Positions 25,306-35,325 of a stretch of DNA of 64,000 bases are shown in pieces. The notes under the pieces are model-generated. The model was not told the origin of the DNA and ran no database searches. It was given only the letters and a program-made list of their open reading frames with translations. How positions within the stretch are numbered: the first letter of the stretch is position 1; every line of letters begins with the position of its first letter. A program made the translations under genes and the position numbers. Source of the stretch: Tenggerimyces flavus (GTDB lineage Bacteria > Actinomycetota > Actinomycetes > Propionibacteriales > Actinopolymorphaceae); assembly GCF_016907715.1 (NCBI RefSeq), contig NZ_JAFBCM010000001.1, forward strand, positions 5,208,001-5,272,000, given 5' to 3'.

Positions 25306-28300
25306 CGCCAGGCGGCGATCGGGTTCCCCAACCACCGGGTCGCGGCCGGAACGGTCTCACCGCGCATCACCAACGACGCCGGGCCGATCGTCGTCCGCGC
25401 ACCGATGCGCACGCCCGGCAGAGCGATGCCGTGCGGCCCGAGCGTCGCGCCCTCGTCCAGAACCAACGTGTCCATTCGCATGATTCGATCATGGAACAGG
25501 TGGGTCTGCACCACGCACCCTCGGTTCACGGTCGCGCCGGCCCCGATCGAGATCAGATCCGCCTCGGGCAGCCAGTACGACTCGTTCCACGAACCGCGGC
25601 CGATCTTCGCGCCGAGCCCGCGCAGCCACACGTTCATCACCGGGCTGCCGCCGACCGCGCCGATCAGCCACGGCACCGCGAGGACCTCGACGAACGTGTC
25701 GGCGAGCTCGTTGCGCCAGATGAACGCGCTCCACAGCGGCTTCTCGCTGGTGCGGAACCGCCCGACCAGCAGCCACTTCGCGGCGATCGCCAGCAGACAC
25801 GCCACCAGCCCGCCGCCCAGCAGGATCCCGCCGGAGACGAGCCCGGCGACCAGGAAGCCGTACGTGTTCGCCACGGCCTCCAACGCACCGACCGCCAGCA
25901 CCGCGATCGCGAGTGTCGCCATCACCGGAACGATGCGCGCTAACTCGACGAACGCCCGCGCGACCCGCAGTCGAGTCGGCGGTGCAAACGTCCGCGACTG
26001 GTCCGCCTCCTCCGCCGAACGCGGCAGCTTGATCGGCGGCATGCCCAGATACGAGGTGCCCTTCTTCGCTCGCTTCGGCGCCGCGGACAGCACGCCGACC
26101 AGGCCGCGGTTCGGGACCGAACGGCCCGCCGCGGTCATGCCGGAGTTGCCGAGGAACGCCTTCTTGCCGACGCGCGCGGCCTCGATCCGCAGCCAGCCGC
26201 CGCCGAGCTCGTACGACGCGACCATCGTGTCGTCGGCGAGGAACGCGCCGTCGCCGACCGTCGTCATCGACGGCAGCGCCAGCACGGTCGACGCTTCGAC
26301 GTCGCGGCCGACCTTCATCCCGAGCGCGCGCAGCCAGGTCGGGGTGAACGAGCTTGCGTACAAGGGGAAAAGCCCGGTCCGCGCCATGTTCATCAGGCGC
26401 TCGGTCGCCCACGCCTGCCAGGCGACCCGGCCGTGCACGGGGTGGTAGCCGCCGCGCAGCCCGGTCCCGAACAGCCTGACGCCGAGCAGGATCAGCCCCG
26501 CGTACGTCACCATCCAGGCGATCGTCGCGAACGGTACGGCGAGCAGCGCGCTCACGACGGCGTCGCTGAGGTTCGGCGCGCCGGTGACGAAGGAGGCGAG
26601 GACGAGCAGCGCCGGGACCCCGGCGATCGCGGGCAGCAGGTCGAGCAGGAGCGCGGCGAACCCGTACGCGAACGTCCAGCGCCGCGTCCGGGCCGGCCGC
26701 ACCTCGGGCCAGCGGTGCGGCTTGCCGGTCTTCGTCGCGGGGACACCGGACCAGCGCTCGCCGGCGGGAACCGAACCGGTCACGCACGAGCCGGGGGCGA
26801 TCTCCGCACGCTTGCCGACGCGGGCACCGGGCAGCAACGTGCTGCGCGCGCCCACGGTCGCACCGGCTCCGACGCGGATCCGGCCGAGGTGCAGCCGGTC
26901 GCCGTCCAGCCAGTGACCGGCCAGGTCGACCTCGGGCTCGATGGCCGATCCCCTGCCCAGCTTGAGCATTCCGGTCACCGGCGGCAACGCGTGCAGGTCG
27001 GCGTCCTCGCCGATCCTCGCGCCGAGCGCGCGGGCGTAGTAGGTGAGGAACGCGCCGGACAGGTTCGTCGCACCGGACAGCTCGGCGAGTCGTTCGGCGG
27101 TCCAGAGCCGCAGGTGCACGCTGCCGCCACGCGGGTAGGTGCCGGGCCGTACGCCACGCAGCAGCAGCCGCGCGCCGCCCGCCGCGATGGCGATTCGTCC
27201 CACGGGGCTGAGGAAAGCAGCCCAGCCGGCGAGCACCCACCACCACGAGACGGTTGGCGCGAACGTGTAGGTGCCGGTCCACGCGAGCACGTTGTTCAGC
27301 GCGGCGAGGACGACGGTCCAGCGCAGCCCGACGACGGTGAAGAGCGGGAGCATCAGCAACGTCTGCAGGATGCCAGCCCGACGGGGTGTCGGCGCGTTCT
27401 CGCGAACGGCGGTGGTGAGCTCGCTGAGCTCGTCCAGCTTGGCCGCGAGCGCCTCGAGCGTCGGGCGCTGGTAGATGTCGCTGACCGAGACGGTCGGGAA
27501 CTGCGTACGCACGAGCGAGACCAACCGCGCGGCGGACAGGCTCGAGCCGCCGCTGGCGAAGAAGTCGGCGGTCGGGTTGGCCGGCGGGATGCCGATCACG
27601 TCGGCCCACTGCTCCGACAGCCAAGCCTGCGTGCCGGTGAGCCCGGTCGCGGTCGCGGCGATGTCGAACTGCGCGAGCGGCCAGGGCAGCGCGTTGCGGT
27701 CGACCTTGCCGGACGTCCTGGTCGGCAACGTGTCCACGACCGCGATCAGCGGGACGAGCGCGGCCGGGAGGCTGTCGCGAAGAGCGGCGACGGCGGCGGC
27801 CTGGTCGAAGTCGCCGGCCGGGACGACGTACCCGACCAGCAGCTGGCTGCCGGACTTCGTCAGCTTCACCGCGGCCGCGGCGCCGGCGACGTTCGGCAGT
27901 GCCTGCAGCGCCGCGTCGACCTCGCCAAGCTCGATCCGGCGACCGCCGAGCTTCACCTGCTCGTCGGCGCGGCCGACGAAGATCAGCCCCTCGGCTTCGG
28001 CACGTACGACGTCGCCGCTGCGGTAGGCGCGGTCCCAGCCGAGCGCTTCGAGCGGCGCGAACTTCTCCGCGTCCTTGACCGGGTCGAGGTAACGGGCGAG
28101 GCCGACGCCGCCGATGACCAACTCGCCTTCCTCGCCCAGCTGGGCCAGCGCGCCATCCTTGCCCACGACGGCGAGCTCCCAGCCGTCGAGCGGGAGGCCG
28201 ATGCGGATCGGGCCCTCACCGGTGAGCTGCGTTGCGCAGGCGACGACAGTGGCCTCGGTGGGACCGTAGGTGTTCCAGACCTCACGTCCCTCGACGGCCA

Positions 28301-29177
28301 TCCGTTCGGCCAGCTCGGGTGGGCACGCCTCGCCACCGAAGATCAGGAGCCGTACGTCGTCGAGCGCCTCGATCGGCCAGAGTGCTGCGAGCGTGGGCAC
28401 GGTCGAGACGACGGTGATGCGCTGCTCGACCAGCCAGGGGCCGAGGTCCATGCCGGTGCGGACGAGGCTGCGCGGTGCGGGAACGAGGCAGCCGCCGTGG
28501 CGCCAGGCGAGCCACATCTCTTCACAGGAGGCGTCGAACGCGACGCTCAGGCCGGCGAGGACGCGGTCGCTCGGGTTGACCGGCTCGTCCTGCAGGAAGA
28601 GGTCGGCCTCGGCGTCGACGAACGCGGCCGCGCTGCGATGGGTGACCGCGACGCCCTTGGGCTTGCCGGTCGAGCCGGAGGTGAAGATGATCCACGCGTC
28701 GTCGTCCGGGCCGGGGCGCCGGCTGGTCTCGCCGGTCGGCGTGCTCTTGGGCTCGATCGTGTGCCGGTCGCCGATCACGGCGACGACGCCGGCCTCTTCC
28801 CAGACCAACTGCGCGCGCTCGTCGGGGTCCTCGGCGTCGACCGGGACGTACGCCGCACCGGCCGCGAGAGTGCCGAGGATCGCGGTGTAGAGGTCCGTCG
28901 TACCCGAGGGAACGCGGATGCCCACGCGGTCGCCCGTACCGATGCCCATGCTCCGCAGCCGCGCCTCGACGACGCGGATCTCGGCGGCGAGCTGGCGGTA
29001 GGTGAGGACGGTGCGGCCGTCGTCGATCGCGTCCGCGGTGGGGTGCCGGCGGATGGTGTCGTCGAGGATGTCGAGCAGCGTCCGCGGCGTCGGGGCGTCG
29101 CCAGCGGTGAAGACGGCGGGGTCGAGCAGTAGCTTTTCGGGCGCAAGCGGGAATGGCTCGTGAACGGCAGCGGTCAA
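25302..29177 (-). CDS. Pls/PosA-type membrane NRPS (A-PCP-membrane-hexapeptide domains)
   Basis: 1291 residues. An adenylation domain (about 30-500) with FTSGSTGKPKGVAVTH, FDAS, YGPTEAT and the catalytic Lys in TRTSGKVDR is followed by a carrier domain with the phosphopantetheine serine in GGSSL (about 544). There is no condensation domain. Then come six or so membrane helices interleaved with three left-handed beta-helix (hexapeptide) blocks at about 725-820, 945-1030 and 1185-1290. This is the layout of epsilon-poly-lysine synthetase and related enzymes that polymerise one amino acid. The pocket residues read by eye (DAESIGTVV) keep the amino-group Asp and have Glu where a basic side chain could bind. 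Start is TTG 29177 with GGGAG upstream. Confidence 0.92.
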   Translation of the reverse strand: MTAAVHEPFPLAPEKLLLDPAVFTAGDAPTPRTLLDILDDTIRRHPTADAIDDGRTVLTYRQLAAEIRVVEARLRSMGIGTGDRVGIRVPSGTTDLYTAILGTLAAGAAYVPVDAEDPDERAQLVWEEAGVVAVIGDRHTIEPKSTPTGETSRRPGPDDDAWIIFTSGSTGKPKGVAVTHRSAAAFVDAEADLFLQDEPVNPSDRVLAGLSVAFDASCEEMWLAWRHGGCLVPAPRSLVRTGMDLGPWLVEQRITVVSTVPTLAALWPIEALDDVRLLIFGGEACPPELAERMAVEGREVWNTYGPTEATVVACATQLTGEGPIRIGLPLDGWELAVVGKDGALAQLGEEGELVIGGVGLARYLDPVKDAEKFAPLEALGWDRAYRSGDVVRAEAEGLIFVGRADEQVKLGGRRIELGEVDAALQALPNVAGAAAAVKLTKSGSQLLVGYVVPAGDFDQAAAVAALRDSLPAALVPLIAVVDTLPTRTSGKVDRNALPWPLAQFDIAATATGLTGTQAWLSEQWADVIGIPPANPTADFFASGGSSLSAARLVSLVRTQFPTVSVSDIYQRPTLEALAAKLDELSELTTAVRENAPTPRRAGILQTLLMLPLFTVVGLRWTVVLAALNNVLAWTGTYTFAPTVSWWWVLAGWAAFLSPVGRIAIAAGGARLLLRGVRPGTYPRGGSVHLRLWTAERLAELSGATNLSGAFLTYYARALGARIGEDADLHALPPVTGMLKLGRGSAIEPEVDLAGHWLDGDRLHLGRIRVGAGATVGARSTLLPGARVGKRAEIAPGSCVTGSVPAGERWSGVPATKTGKPHRWPEVRPARTRRWTFAYGFAALLLDLLPAIAGVPALLVLASFVTGAPNLSDAVVSALLAVPFATIAWMVTYAGLILLGVRLFGTGLRGGYHPVHGRVAWQAWATERLMNMARTGLFPLYASSFTPTWLRALGMKVGRDVEASTVLALPSMTTVGDGAFLADDTMVASYELGGGWLRIEAARVGKKAFLGNSGMTAAGRSVPNRGLVGVLSAAPKRAKKGTSYLGMPPIKLPRSAEEADQSRTFAPPTRLRVARAFVELARIVPVMATLAIAVLAVGALEAVANTYGFLVAGLVSGGILLGGGLVACLLAIAAKWLLVGRFRTSEKPLWSAFIWRNELADTFVEVLAVPWLIGAVGGSPVMNVWLRGLGAKIGRGSWNESYWLPEADLISIGAGATVNRGCVVQTHLFHDRIMRMDTLVLDEGATLGPHGIALPGVRIGARTTIGPASLVMRGETVPAATRWLGNPIAAWR

Positions 29178-29414
29178 GCGGAGGCTCCCTGATCTCTCTC
29201 ATTGGCGCGTCTCGGCTCGCTGCAGTTTCGCGCCGACGGCATCAACGTTTCCGTTGGACGTCAGTACCTGCTGCTTTGCGAGCCAAGCCGCGCGGGTGTG
29301 GGGGGTTCGGCACGCTGCCGACCCAGCAGTTTACCTCGCCGTAACCTTCCGTGTCCCAATGTGGTGACGGGACTCACAGCGTGTGATCGCGCCCGTTGGG
29401 GGCACGATGGAGGC

Positions 29415-30404
29415 ATGGCTTCCACGGGTGAGTACAAGCGCGACTCGAACTACATCACCGACCGCATCACCGCCGACGGCGACGACTGGCCCGTCGAGGC
29501 TGGTCGGTATCGGCTGGTCGTGAGCCGGGCCTGTCCGTGGGCGAGCCGGGCGGTGATCGTTCGGCGGCTGCTCGGGCTGGAGTCCGTGCTGTCCATGGGG
29601 ATCGCGGGGCCGACGCACGATGAGCGTTCCTGGACGTTCGACCTGGATCCCGATGGGCGCGACCCGGTGCTCGGCATCGAACGTTTGCAGGAGGCGTTCT
29701 TCGCGCGCTTCCCGGACTACCCGCGTGGGATCACGGTGCCTGCTGTCGTGGACGTGCCGAGTGGTCAGGTGGTGACGAACGACTACGCGCAGATCACGCT
29801 CGACCTGTCGACGGAGTGGACTGCCTTTCACCGTCCCGGGGCGCCTTCGTTGTATCCGAAGGAACTGCGCGACGAGATCGACGAGATCAACGACGTCGTC
29901 TTTCGGGACGTGAACAACGGCGTGTATCGCGCCGGCTTCGCGAGCTCGCAGTCCGCGTATGAGGATGCCTATGGTCCGTTGTTCTCGCGGCTGGACTGGC
30001 TGTCTGCGCGGCTGTCGTCGCAGCGGTACCTGGTCGGCGACACGATCACCGAGGCGGACATCCGGCTGTTCACGACGCTGGTCCGCTTCGACCCGGTCTA
30101 CCACGGACATTTCAAGTGCAACCGTTCGAAGCTGACGGAGCTGCCGGTGTTGTGGGCGTACGTGCGGGATCTCTACCAGACGCCGGGCTTCGGGGACACG
30201 GTCGACTTCGACCACATCAAGCGGCACTACTACGTGGTGCACACGTCGATCAACCCGACGCAGATCGTGCCGGTTGGTCCTGAGCTGTCCGGCTGGCTCC
30301 TGCCGCACGGCCGTGAGGCCTTGGGTGGCCGCCCGTTCGGCGACGGCACGCCTCCCCCGCCTCCGCCGGCCGACGAGGTCGTGCCGGCTTCCCACCAGCC
30401 TTAG
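29415..30404 (+). CDS. glutathionyl-hydroquinone reductase-type GST-fold protein
   Basis: 329 residues of the Xi-class GST family (YqjG/ECM4). The catalytic cysteine is in SRACPWASR, and the C-terminal helical domain carries YEDAYGPLFSRLDWL and TEADIRLFTTLVRFD. Actinobacteria of this type make mycothiol rather than glutathione, so the natural thiol may differ. ATG 29415 has GATGGAGG directly upstream. A Pro-rich tail (TPPPPPPADEV) is an unusual extension. It converges on a lipoprotein gene with a 4-nt stop overlap. Confidence 0.9.
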   Translation: MASTGEYKRDSNYITDRITADGDDWPVEAGRYRLVVSRACPWASRAVIVRRLLGLESVLSMGIAGPTHDERSWTFDLDPDGRDPVLGIERLQEAFFARFPDYPRGITVPAVVDVPSGQVVTNDYAQITLDLSTEWTAFHRPGAPSLYPKELRDEIDEINDVVFRDVNNGVYRAGFASSQSAYEDAYGPLFSRLDWLSARLSSQRYLVGDTITEADIRLFTTLVRFDPVYHGHFKCNRSKLTELPVLWAYVRDLYQTPGFGDTVDFDHIKRHYYVVHTSINPTQIVPVGPELSGWLLPHGREALGGRPFGDGTPPPPPPADEVVPASHQP

Positions 30405-31621
30405 GACTTCGCGTCGGTGGGGCGGCGCCACGTCCAGGTCGAGACGTCGATGTGGAACGGCGTGCTCACCATGACCGCGCCCAGCCGGTCGTCGCCTTGC
30501 GCCGCGATGGCCTCGATCGACCAGTCGAGCTGACCGACAAGATCCGCCTGGTCGCTCGCGATCCACTCACCGTCGTCGTTCCGGGCATGCACGAACGGCC
30601 GCCAGGTGTCGTTCTGGACCGTCGAACCGGCGACGACGAGCCGGTCGTCGACGGTTGCCGCGCTCTTGAGGTCGAGGGACTGACCCTCGGCGCCGGCGAT
30701 GGTGCCGAGGTCGGTCAGCTTCCCGTCGTCGAAGCGCCACACCTTGGCTTCTTGGGCTCGCCCCTGGTCGGCCCAGGCGACCAACGCCGAACCGTCGACG
30801 AGCGGCGCGAGGAGCTCGAGCTCAGCCATGCCCTTGGGCAGCGTGCCCTCTTGCGGCTTCCAGGCGTTCCCGTCGGCAGACGTCCACAGCTTTGCGTCGC
30901 CGTCTCTGGTCGTGCCGGCGAGTACGAGCCCGTTCGCTCCGGCGCCGACGATGGCGGCCGTGTTCAGCGGAAGGCGGGTGCCAAGGTCGGGCTCGGTGCG
31001 CTTCCACGCGCCTGTGGTCGTCCCGTTCCGGTCGATCGTGGCGGTCCACAGGATCAGCCGCGACGCCTCGGGCAGGCCCTTCGCGCCCGGCGACGCCACA
31101 CCGGTGAGCGCCAGCACCGCCGCCGTGGTGCGCGACCTGCCTGCGGCCAGCGTGCGCGAGACGACCTGCCCGTCGGGCAGTTCGAGAGTGGTGGGCACCT
31201 CCGACGTACGGGAGGCGCCAGACCAGACCGCGACGTCGGTGGTGAGGTCGCCCTTCGGCCGCACCTCGGCGACCGCCGTCCACCCCACGTTGTCGACCGC
31301 GATCGCGGCGGGGATCAGCTCCTGCCCGGTGACGCCCTCGGGGAGGTCGAGCTCCTGATGCTCCGTGCGGTCGGACGGCCCCCACGCGGACACGCTCAAT
31401 AGATCGGTCACCCCGCGGGACCGCGTCAACCAAGCCGCCAGCTGCCCATTGCTCCCGACCGCGACCCGGTCGTACTCGACCACGTCCCGATGGCTGTAGA
31501 GCTCAGCCCGCTCCCACCCTCGCACCTCGTCAGGCACAGCGGCACCGCCTGTGCTGCAAGCGGAAATCGCGACGGCGAGCAGGCCGAGGCCCACGACGAA
31601 GATGGGGCGAAAGGGGCTCAT
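30401..31621 (-). CDS. lipoprotein, probable beta-propeller-like, function unknown
   Basis: 406 residues with a lipoprotein signal (MSPFRPIFVVGLGLLAVAIS, lipobox ISAC). The mature part consists of repeated short strands with Trp/Asp-rich turns (AVGSNGQLAAW, VWRFDDGKLTDLG, IVGAGANGLVLAG), which suggests a beta-propeller. It is exported and anchored to the outer face of the membrane. It lies 43 bases upstream of metH's end on the same strand with an AGGATG before its start, so it may be co-transcribed with metH. Confidence 0.75.
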   Translation of the reverse strand: MSPFRPIFVVGLGLLAVAISACSTGGAAVPDEVRGWERAELYSHRDVVEYDRVAVGSNGQLAAWLTRSRGVTDLLSVSAWGPSDRTEHQELDLPEGVTGQELIPAAIAVDNVGWTAVAEVRPKGDLTTDVAVWSGASRTSEVPTTLELPDGQVVSRTLAAGRSRTTAAVLALTGVASPGAKGLPEASRLILWTATIDRNGTTTGAWKRTEPDLGTRLPLNTAAIVGAGANGLVLAGTTRDGDAKLWTSADGNAWKPQEGTLPKGMAELELLAPLVDGSALVAWADQGRAQEAKVWRFDDGKLTDLGTIAGAEGQSLDLKSAATVDDRLVVAGSTVQNDTWRPFVHARNDDGEWIASDQADLVGQLDWSIEAIAAQGDDRLGAVMVSTPFHIDVSTWTWRRPTDAKS

Positions 31622-31664
31622 CGACCGACATCCTGTCAGGCAGAGATGAGACCGCCGCCCGGGG

Positions 31665-34600
31665 TCAGGTGTTGAAGTACTTCGCCTCGGGGTGGTGGAT
31701 GACGATCGCGTCCGTCGACTGCTCAGGGTGCAGCTGGAACTCCTCCGACAGCGTCACGCCCAGGCGTTCCGGCTTCAACAGGTCGACGATCTTCGCCCGG
31801 TCCTCGAGGTTGGGGCATGCGCCGTACCCCAACGAGAAGCGCGCTCCTCGGTAACCCAGCTTGAGGATGTCGTCCAGCTCCGACGAGTCCTCCGCACCGA
31901 AGCCCAGCTCCGCCCGGATCCGCGCGTGCCAGTACTCGGCCAGCGCCTCGGCCAGCTGCACCGACAACCCGTGCAGCTCCAGGTACTCGCGATAGGAGTT
32001 GGACGCGAACAGCTTCGCGGTCTCCTCCGAGATCCGCGACCCGACCGTCACGATCGTGAAGCCCACGACGTCGACCTCGCCCGACTCCTCCGGCCGGAAG
32101 AAGTCCGCCAGGCACAGGTGCCGGTCGCGCCGCTGCCGCGGGAACGTGAAGCGACAACGCTCCGCGCCCGACTCCGACAGCACGATCAGATCGTCACCCT
32201 TCGACACGCACGGGAAGTAGCCGTAGACCACGCCGGACTGCAGCAGGTTCTCGGTCTGCATCCGGTCCAGCAACGTACGCAGCCGCGGCCGGCCCTCGGT
32301 CTCGACGAGCTCCTCGTACGAAGGCCCGTCCGACCCACGACCCGCGCGCAGGCCCCACTGGCCCATGAACGTCGCCCGCTCGTCCAGCATCGACGCATAA
32401 TCCCCGAGCGGGATGCCCTTCACGATCCGGTCGCCCCAGAACGGCGGCGTCGGCACCGGGTTGTCGACGGCCACGTCCGACCGCGCGGGTATGTCCGACA
32501 CCGGCGTCTCGCGCAGCTGCGTCGTCCGTACGCGCCGCTGTCGCAGCTCTGGCAACGCGGCACCGGGCACGCCGCGCTTCACGTTCATCACCGCGTCCAT
32601 CAGTCGCAGTCCCTCGAACGCGTCCCGCGCGTACCGCACCTCGCCGTCGTAGACCCGCGCGAGATCCTCCTCGACGTACGCTCGCGTCAGCGCCGCGCCT
32701 CCCAGCAGTACGGGGAAGCGCGTGGCCGTGCCGCGAACGTTGATCTCCTCGAGGTTCTCCTTCATGATCACGGTGCTCTTCACCAGCAGCCCGGACATGC
32801 CGATCGCGTCCGCGCGGTGTTGCTCGGCGGCGTCGAGGATGTGGTTGATCGGCTGCTTGATGCCGAGGTTGACGACGTTGTAGCCGTTGTTGGTGAGGAT
32901 GATGTCGACGAGGTTCTTGCCGATGTCGTGCACGTCGCCCTTGACGGTCGCCAGCACGATCGTGCCCTTGCCGTCGTCGTCGGTCTTCTCCATGTGGGGT
33001 TCGAGGAACGCCACCGCGGTCTTCATCACCTCGGCGCTCTGCAGGACGAACGGCAGCTGCATCTCGCCGCGACCGAAGAGCTCGCCGACGGTCTTCATCC
33101 CGTCGAGCAAGTCGTCGTTGACGATGTCGAGCGCGGGCCGTCCGTTCCCCAACGCCTCGGAGAGGTCGGCCTCCAACCCGTTCGCCTCGCCGTCGATGAT
33201 GCGGCGGCGCAGCCGTTCGCCCAACGGGAGTGCGGCAAGCTCCTGTTGACGCGACGCCTTCGTGTCGGCCGTCTTCACATCGGCGAAGATCTCCAGCAAC
33301 GCCTGCAGTGGGTCGTACCCCTCGCGCCGCCGGTCGTAGACGAGGTCGAGCGCGACCTGCCGTTGCTCGTCGGGGATGCGCGAGATCGGCAGGATCTTGC
33401 TCGCGTGCACGATGGCCGAGTCGAGTCCGGCCTTCACACACTCGGCGAGGAACACCGAGTTCAGCACCTGCCGCGCCGCGGGGTTGAGGCCGAACGAGAT
33501 GTTGCTGAGGCCGAGCACGGTCTGGACGTTCGGGTGCTCCTGCTTGAGCTTGCGGATCGCCTCGATCGTCTCGATGCCGTCGCGCCGGCTCTCCGCCTGC
33601 CCCGTCGCGAGCGTGAACGTGAGCGTGTCGACGAGGATGTCACTCTCGTCCATCCCCCACTGCCCCGTCAGCGTCTCGATCAGCCGGTGGGCGATCGCGA
33701 CCTTGGTGTCGGCCGTACGGGCCTGGCCCTCCTCGTCGATCGTCAGCGCGACGACCGCGGCACCGTGCTCACGCACGATCGGCATCACCTGCGCGAACCG
33801 GCTCTCCGGCCCCTCGCCGTCCTCGAAGTTGACCGAGTTGATCGCGCACCGGCCGCCGAACATCTCCAACCCGGCTTCGATCACGGGCGGTTCGGTCGAG
33901 TCGAGCATGATCGGCAGCGTGCTCGCGGTCGCGAGTCGCGCCGCGGCTTCGCGCATGTCGGCGACGCCGTCGCGACCGACGTAGTCGACGCACAGGTCGA
34001 GAACATGCGAGCCGTCGCGGATCTGCGCGCGGGCGATGTCGACGCAGTCGTCCCAGCGGCCGGCGATCATCGCCTCGCGGAACGCCTTGCTGCCGTTGGC
34101 GTTCGTCCGTTCGCCGATCGCGAGGTAGGAGATGTCCTGCCGGAACGGCACGTGCTGGTAGAGGCTCGACGCACCCGGCTCGTGCCGCGGCTTGCGTCGG
34201 GTGATCTCGCGGCCGCCGACGCGTTCGACGACGAGCCGCAGGTGCTCGGGCGTCGTACCGCAGCAGCCGCCAACGAGGCTGAGGCCGTAGTCGCGGGTGA
34301 ACTGGTCGTGCGCGTCGGCGAGCTCCTGCGGGCTGAGCGGGTAGCGGGCGCCGTCGCTGGTGAGCTCGGGCAGGCCGGCGTTCGGCATGCAGGACAGCGG
34401 GACGCGCGCGTGCTTGGCGAGGTAGCGCAGGTGCTCGCTCATCTCGGCCGGGCCGGTCGCGCAGTTCAGGCCGATCAGGTCGATGCCGATCGGCTCGAGC
34501 GCGGTGAGAGCGGCGCCGATCTCGCTGCCGAGCAGCAGCGTGCCGGTGGTCTCGACGGTGACCGAGACGATCAGCGTGATCTCCTCGTCAGCGGCCTTGA

Positions 34601-35123
34601 TCGCCCGCTTGGCGCCGATCACGGCGGCCTTGGCCTGGAGCAGGTCCTGGGCGGTCTCGACGATGACCGCGTGGACTCCCCCGTCGATCAGTCCGCGGAC
34701 CTCTTCCTGGTACGCGTCGCGCAACGTGGCGAACGGCACGTGGCCGAGCGTCGGCAGCTTCGTTCCCGGGCCGATCGAGCCGAGCGCCCACTTGCCGTAC
34801 TCGTCGGCGACCTCGCGGGCCAGCCGGGCGCCGGACTCGGAGAGCTCGTAGATGCGGTCGGTGATGCCGTACTCGGCTAGGTTGGCGAGGTTCGCCCCGA
34901 AGGTGTTGGTTTCGACCAGATCGACGCCGACGTCGAAGTAGGCGCGGTGGATGGCCTTCACGACGTCGGGGCGGGTGACGTTCAGGATCTCGTTGCAGCC
35001 CTCGTGGCCCTCGAAGTCGTCCAGGCCGAGGTCGTACGCCTGCAACATGGTGCCCATCGCGCCGTCCGCCACGACGACGCGCTCAGTGAGCGCCCGACGG
35101 AGTTCGGCAGCTGTGGCAGGCAC
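31665..35123 (-). CDS. metH: cobalamin-dependent methionine synthase
   Basis: Transfers the methyl group of methyltetrahydrofolate to homocysteine through cobalamin. The 1152 residues hold four modules in order: the homocysteine/zinc domain (NCATGP and GCCGTTPEH, zinc cysteines), the pterin-binding domain, the cobalamin domain (GDVHDIGKNLV, with the cobalt-binding His, about residue 729) and the SAM-dependent reactivation domain. GTG 35123 is favoured over TTG 35153 because GAGGGGAG lies eight bases before it. No cobalamin riboswitch was seen in the upstream 200 bases. Confidence 0.97.
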   Translation of the reverse strand: MPATAAELRRALTERVVVADGAMGTMLQAYDLGLDDFEGHEGCNEILNVTRPDVVKAIHRAYFDVGVDLVETNTFGANLANLAEYGITDRIYELSESGARLAREVADEYGKWALGSIGPGTKLPTLGHVPFATLRDAYQEEVRGLIDGGVHAVIVETAQDLLQAKAAVIGAKRAIKAADEEITLIVSVTVETTGTLLLGSEIGAALTALEPIGIDLIGLNCATGPAEMSEHLRYLAKHARVPLSCMPNAGLPELTSDGARYPLSPQELADAHDQFTRDYGLSLVGGCCGTTPEHLRLVVERVGGREITRRKPRHEPGASSLYQHVPFRQDISYLAIGERTNANGSKAFREAMIAGRWDDCVDIARAQIRDGSHVLDLCVDYVGRDGVADMREAAARLATASTLPIMLDSTEPPVIEAGLEMFGGRCAINSVNFEDGEGPESRFAQVMPIVREHGAAVVALTIDEEGQARTADTKVAIAHRLIETLTGQWGMDESDILVDTLTFTLATGQAESRRDGIETIEAIRKLKQEHPNVQTVLGLSNISFGLNPAARQVLNSVFLAECVKAGLDSAIVHASKILPISRIPDEQRQVALDLVYDRRREGYDPLQALLEIFADVKTADTKASRQQELAALPLGERLRRRIIDGEANGLEADLSEALGNGRPALDIVNDDLLDGMKTVGELFGRGEMQLPFVLQSAEVMKTAVAFLEPHMEKTDDDGKGTIVLATVKGDVHDIGKNLVDIILTNNGYNVVNLGIKQPINHILDAAEQHRADAIGMSGLLVKSTVIMKENLEEINVRGTATRFPVLLGGAALTRAYVEEDLARVYDGEVRYARDAFEGLRLMDAVMNVKRGVPGAALPELRQRRVRTTQLRETPVSDIPARSDVAVDNPVPTPPFWGDRIVKGIPLGDYASMLDERATFMGQWGLRAGRGSDGPSYEELVETEGRPRLRTLLDRMQTENLLQSGVVYGYFPCVSKGDDLIVLSESGAERCRFTFPRQRRDRHLCLADFFRPEESGEVDVVGFTIVTVGSRISEETAKLFASNSYREYLELHGLSVQLAEALAEYWHARIRAELGFGAEDSSELDDILKLGYRGARFSLGYGACPNLEDRAKIVDLLKPERLGVTLSEEFQLHPEQSTDAIVIHHPEAKYFNT

Positions 35124-35325
35124 CTTGGTTCTCCCCTCGCGGACATGCGACAAGCGTTCAGCGTACCCAGCCTGTCCGGCTATTGGACGCCAGTCTTGGC
35201 ACGCGAGATGCGTGTCCCAGGGGCTGGGCGGCCCGGTTCGTGCGGCGATGTGGGGACGGGCACGTAGGCTGAGCGGAGCGGTCCCGCTCTCCGCGGGGTC
35301 GAGGGCAGTGGAAGGGGACGATCAC

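Noticed and set aside
26433-29132. 899-residue plus-strand frame antisense to the NRPS-like gene
   Set aside because: No domain, no start signal, and the opposite strand encodes a complete adenylation, carrier and membrane protein.
31692-34880. 1062-residue plus-strand frame antisense to metH
   Set aside because: The metH product has all four domains in frame. The opposite frame has only low-complexity Arg/Val/Leu sequence.
35124-35325. Cobalamin riboswitch upstream of metH
   Set aside because: I looked for the B12-box and flanking conserved stems and did not find them. A short GGCACGC/GCGTGTC pair is present at 35198-35217 but is too small to count.
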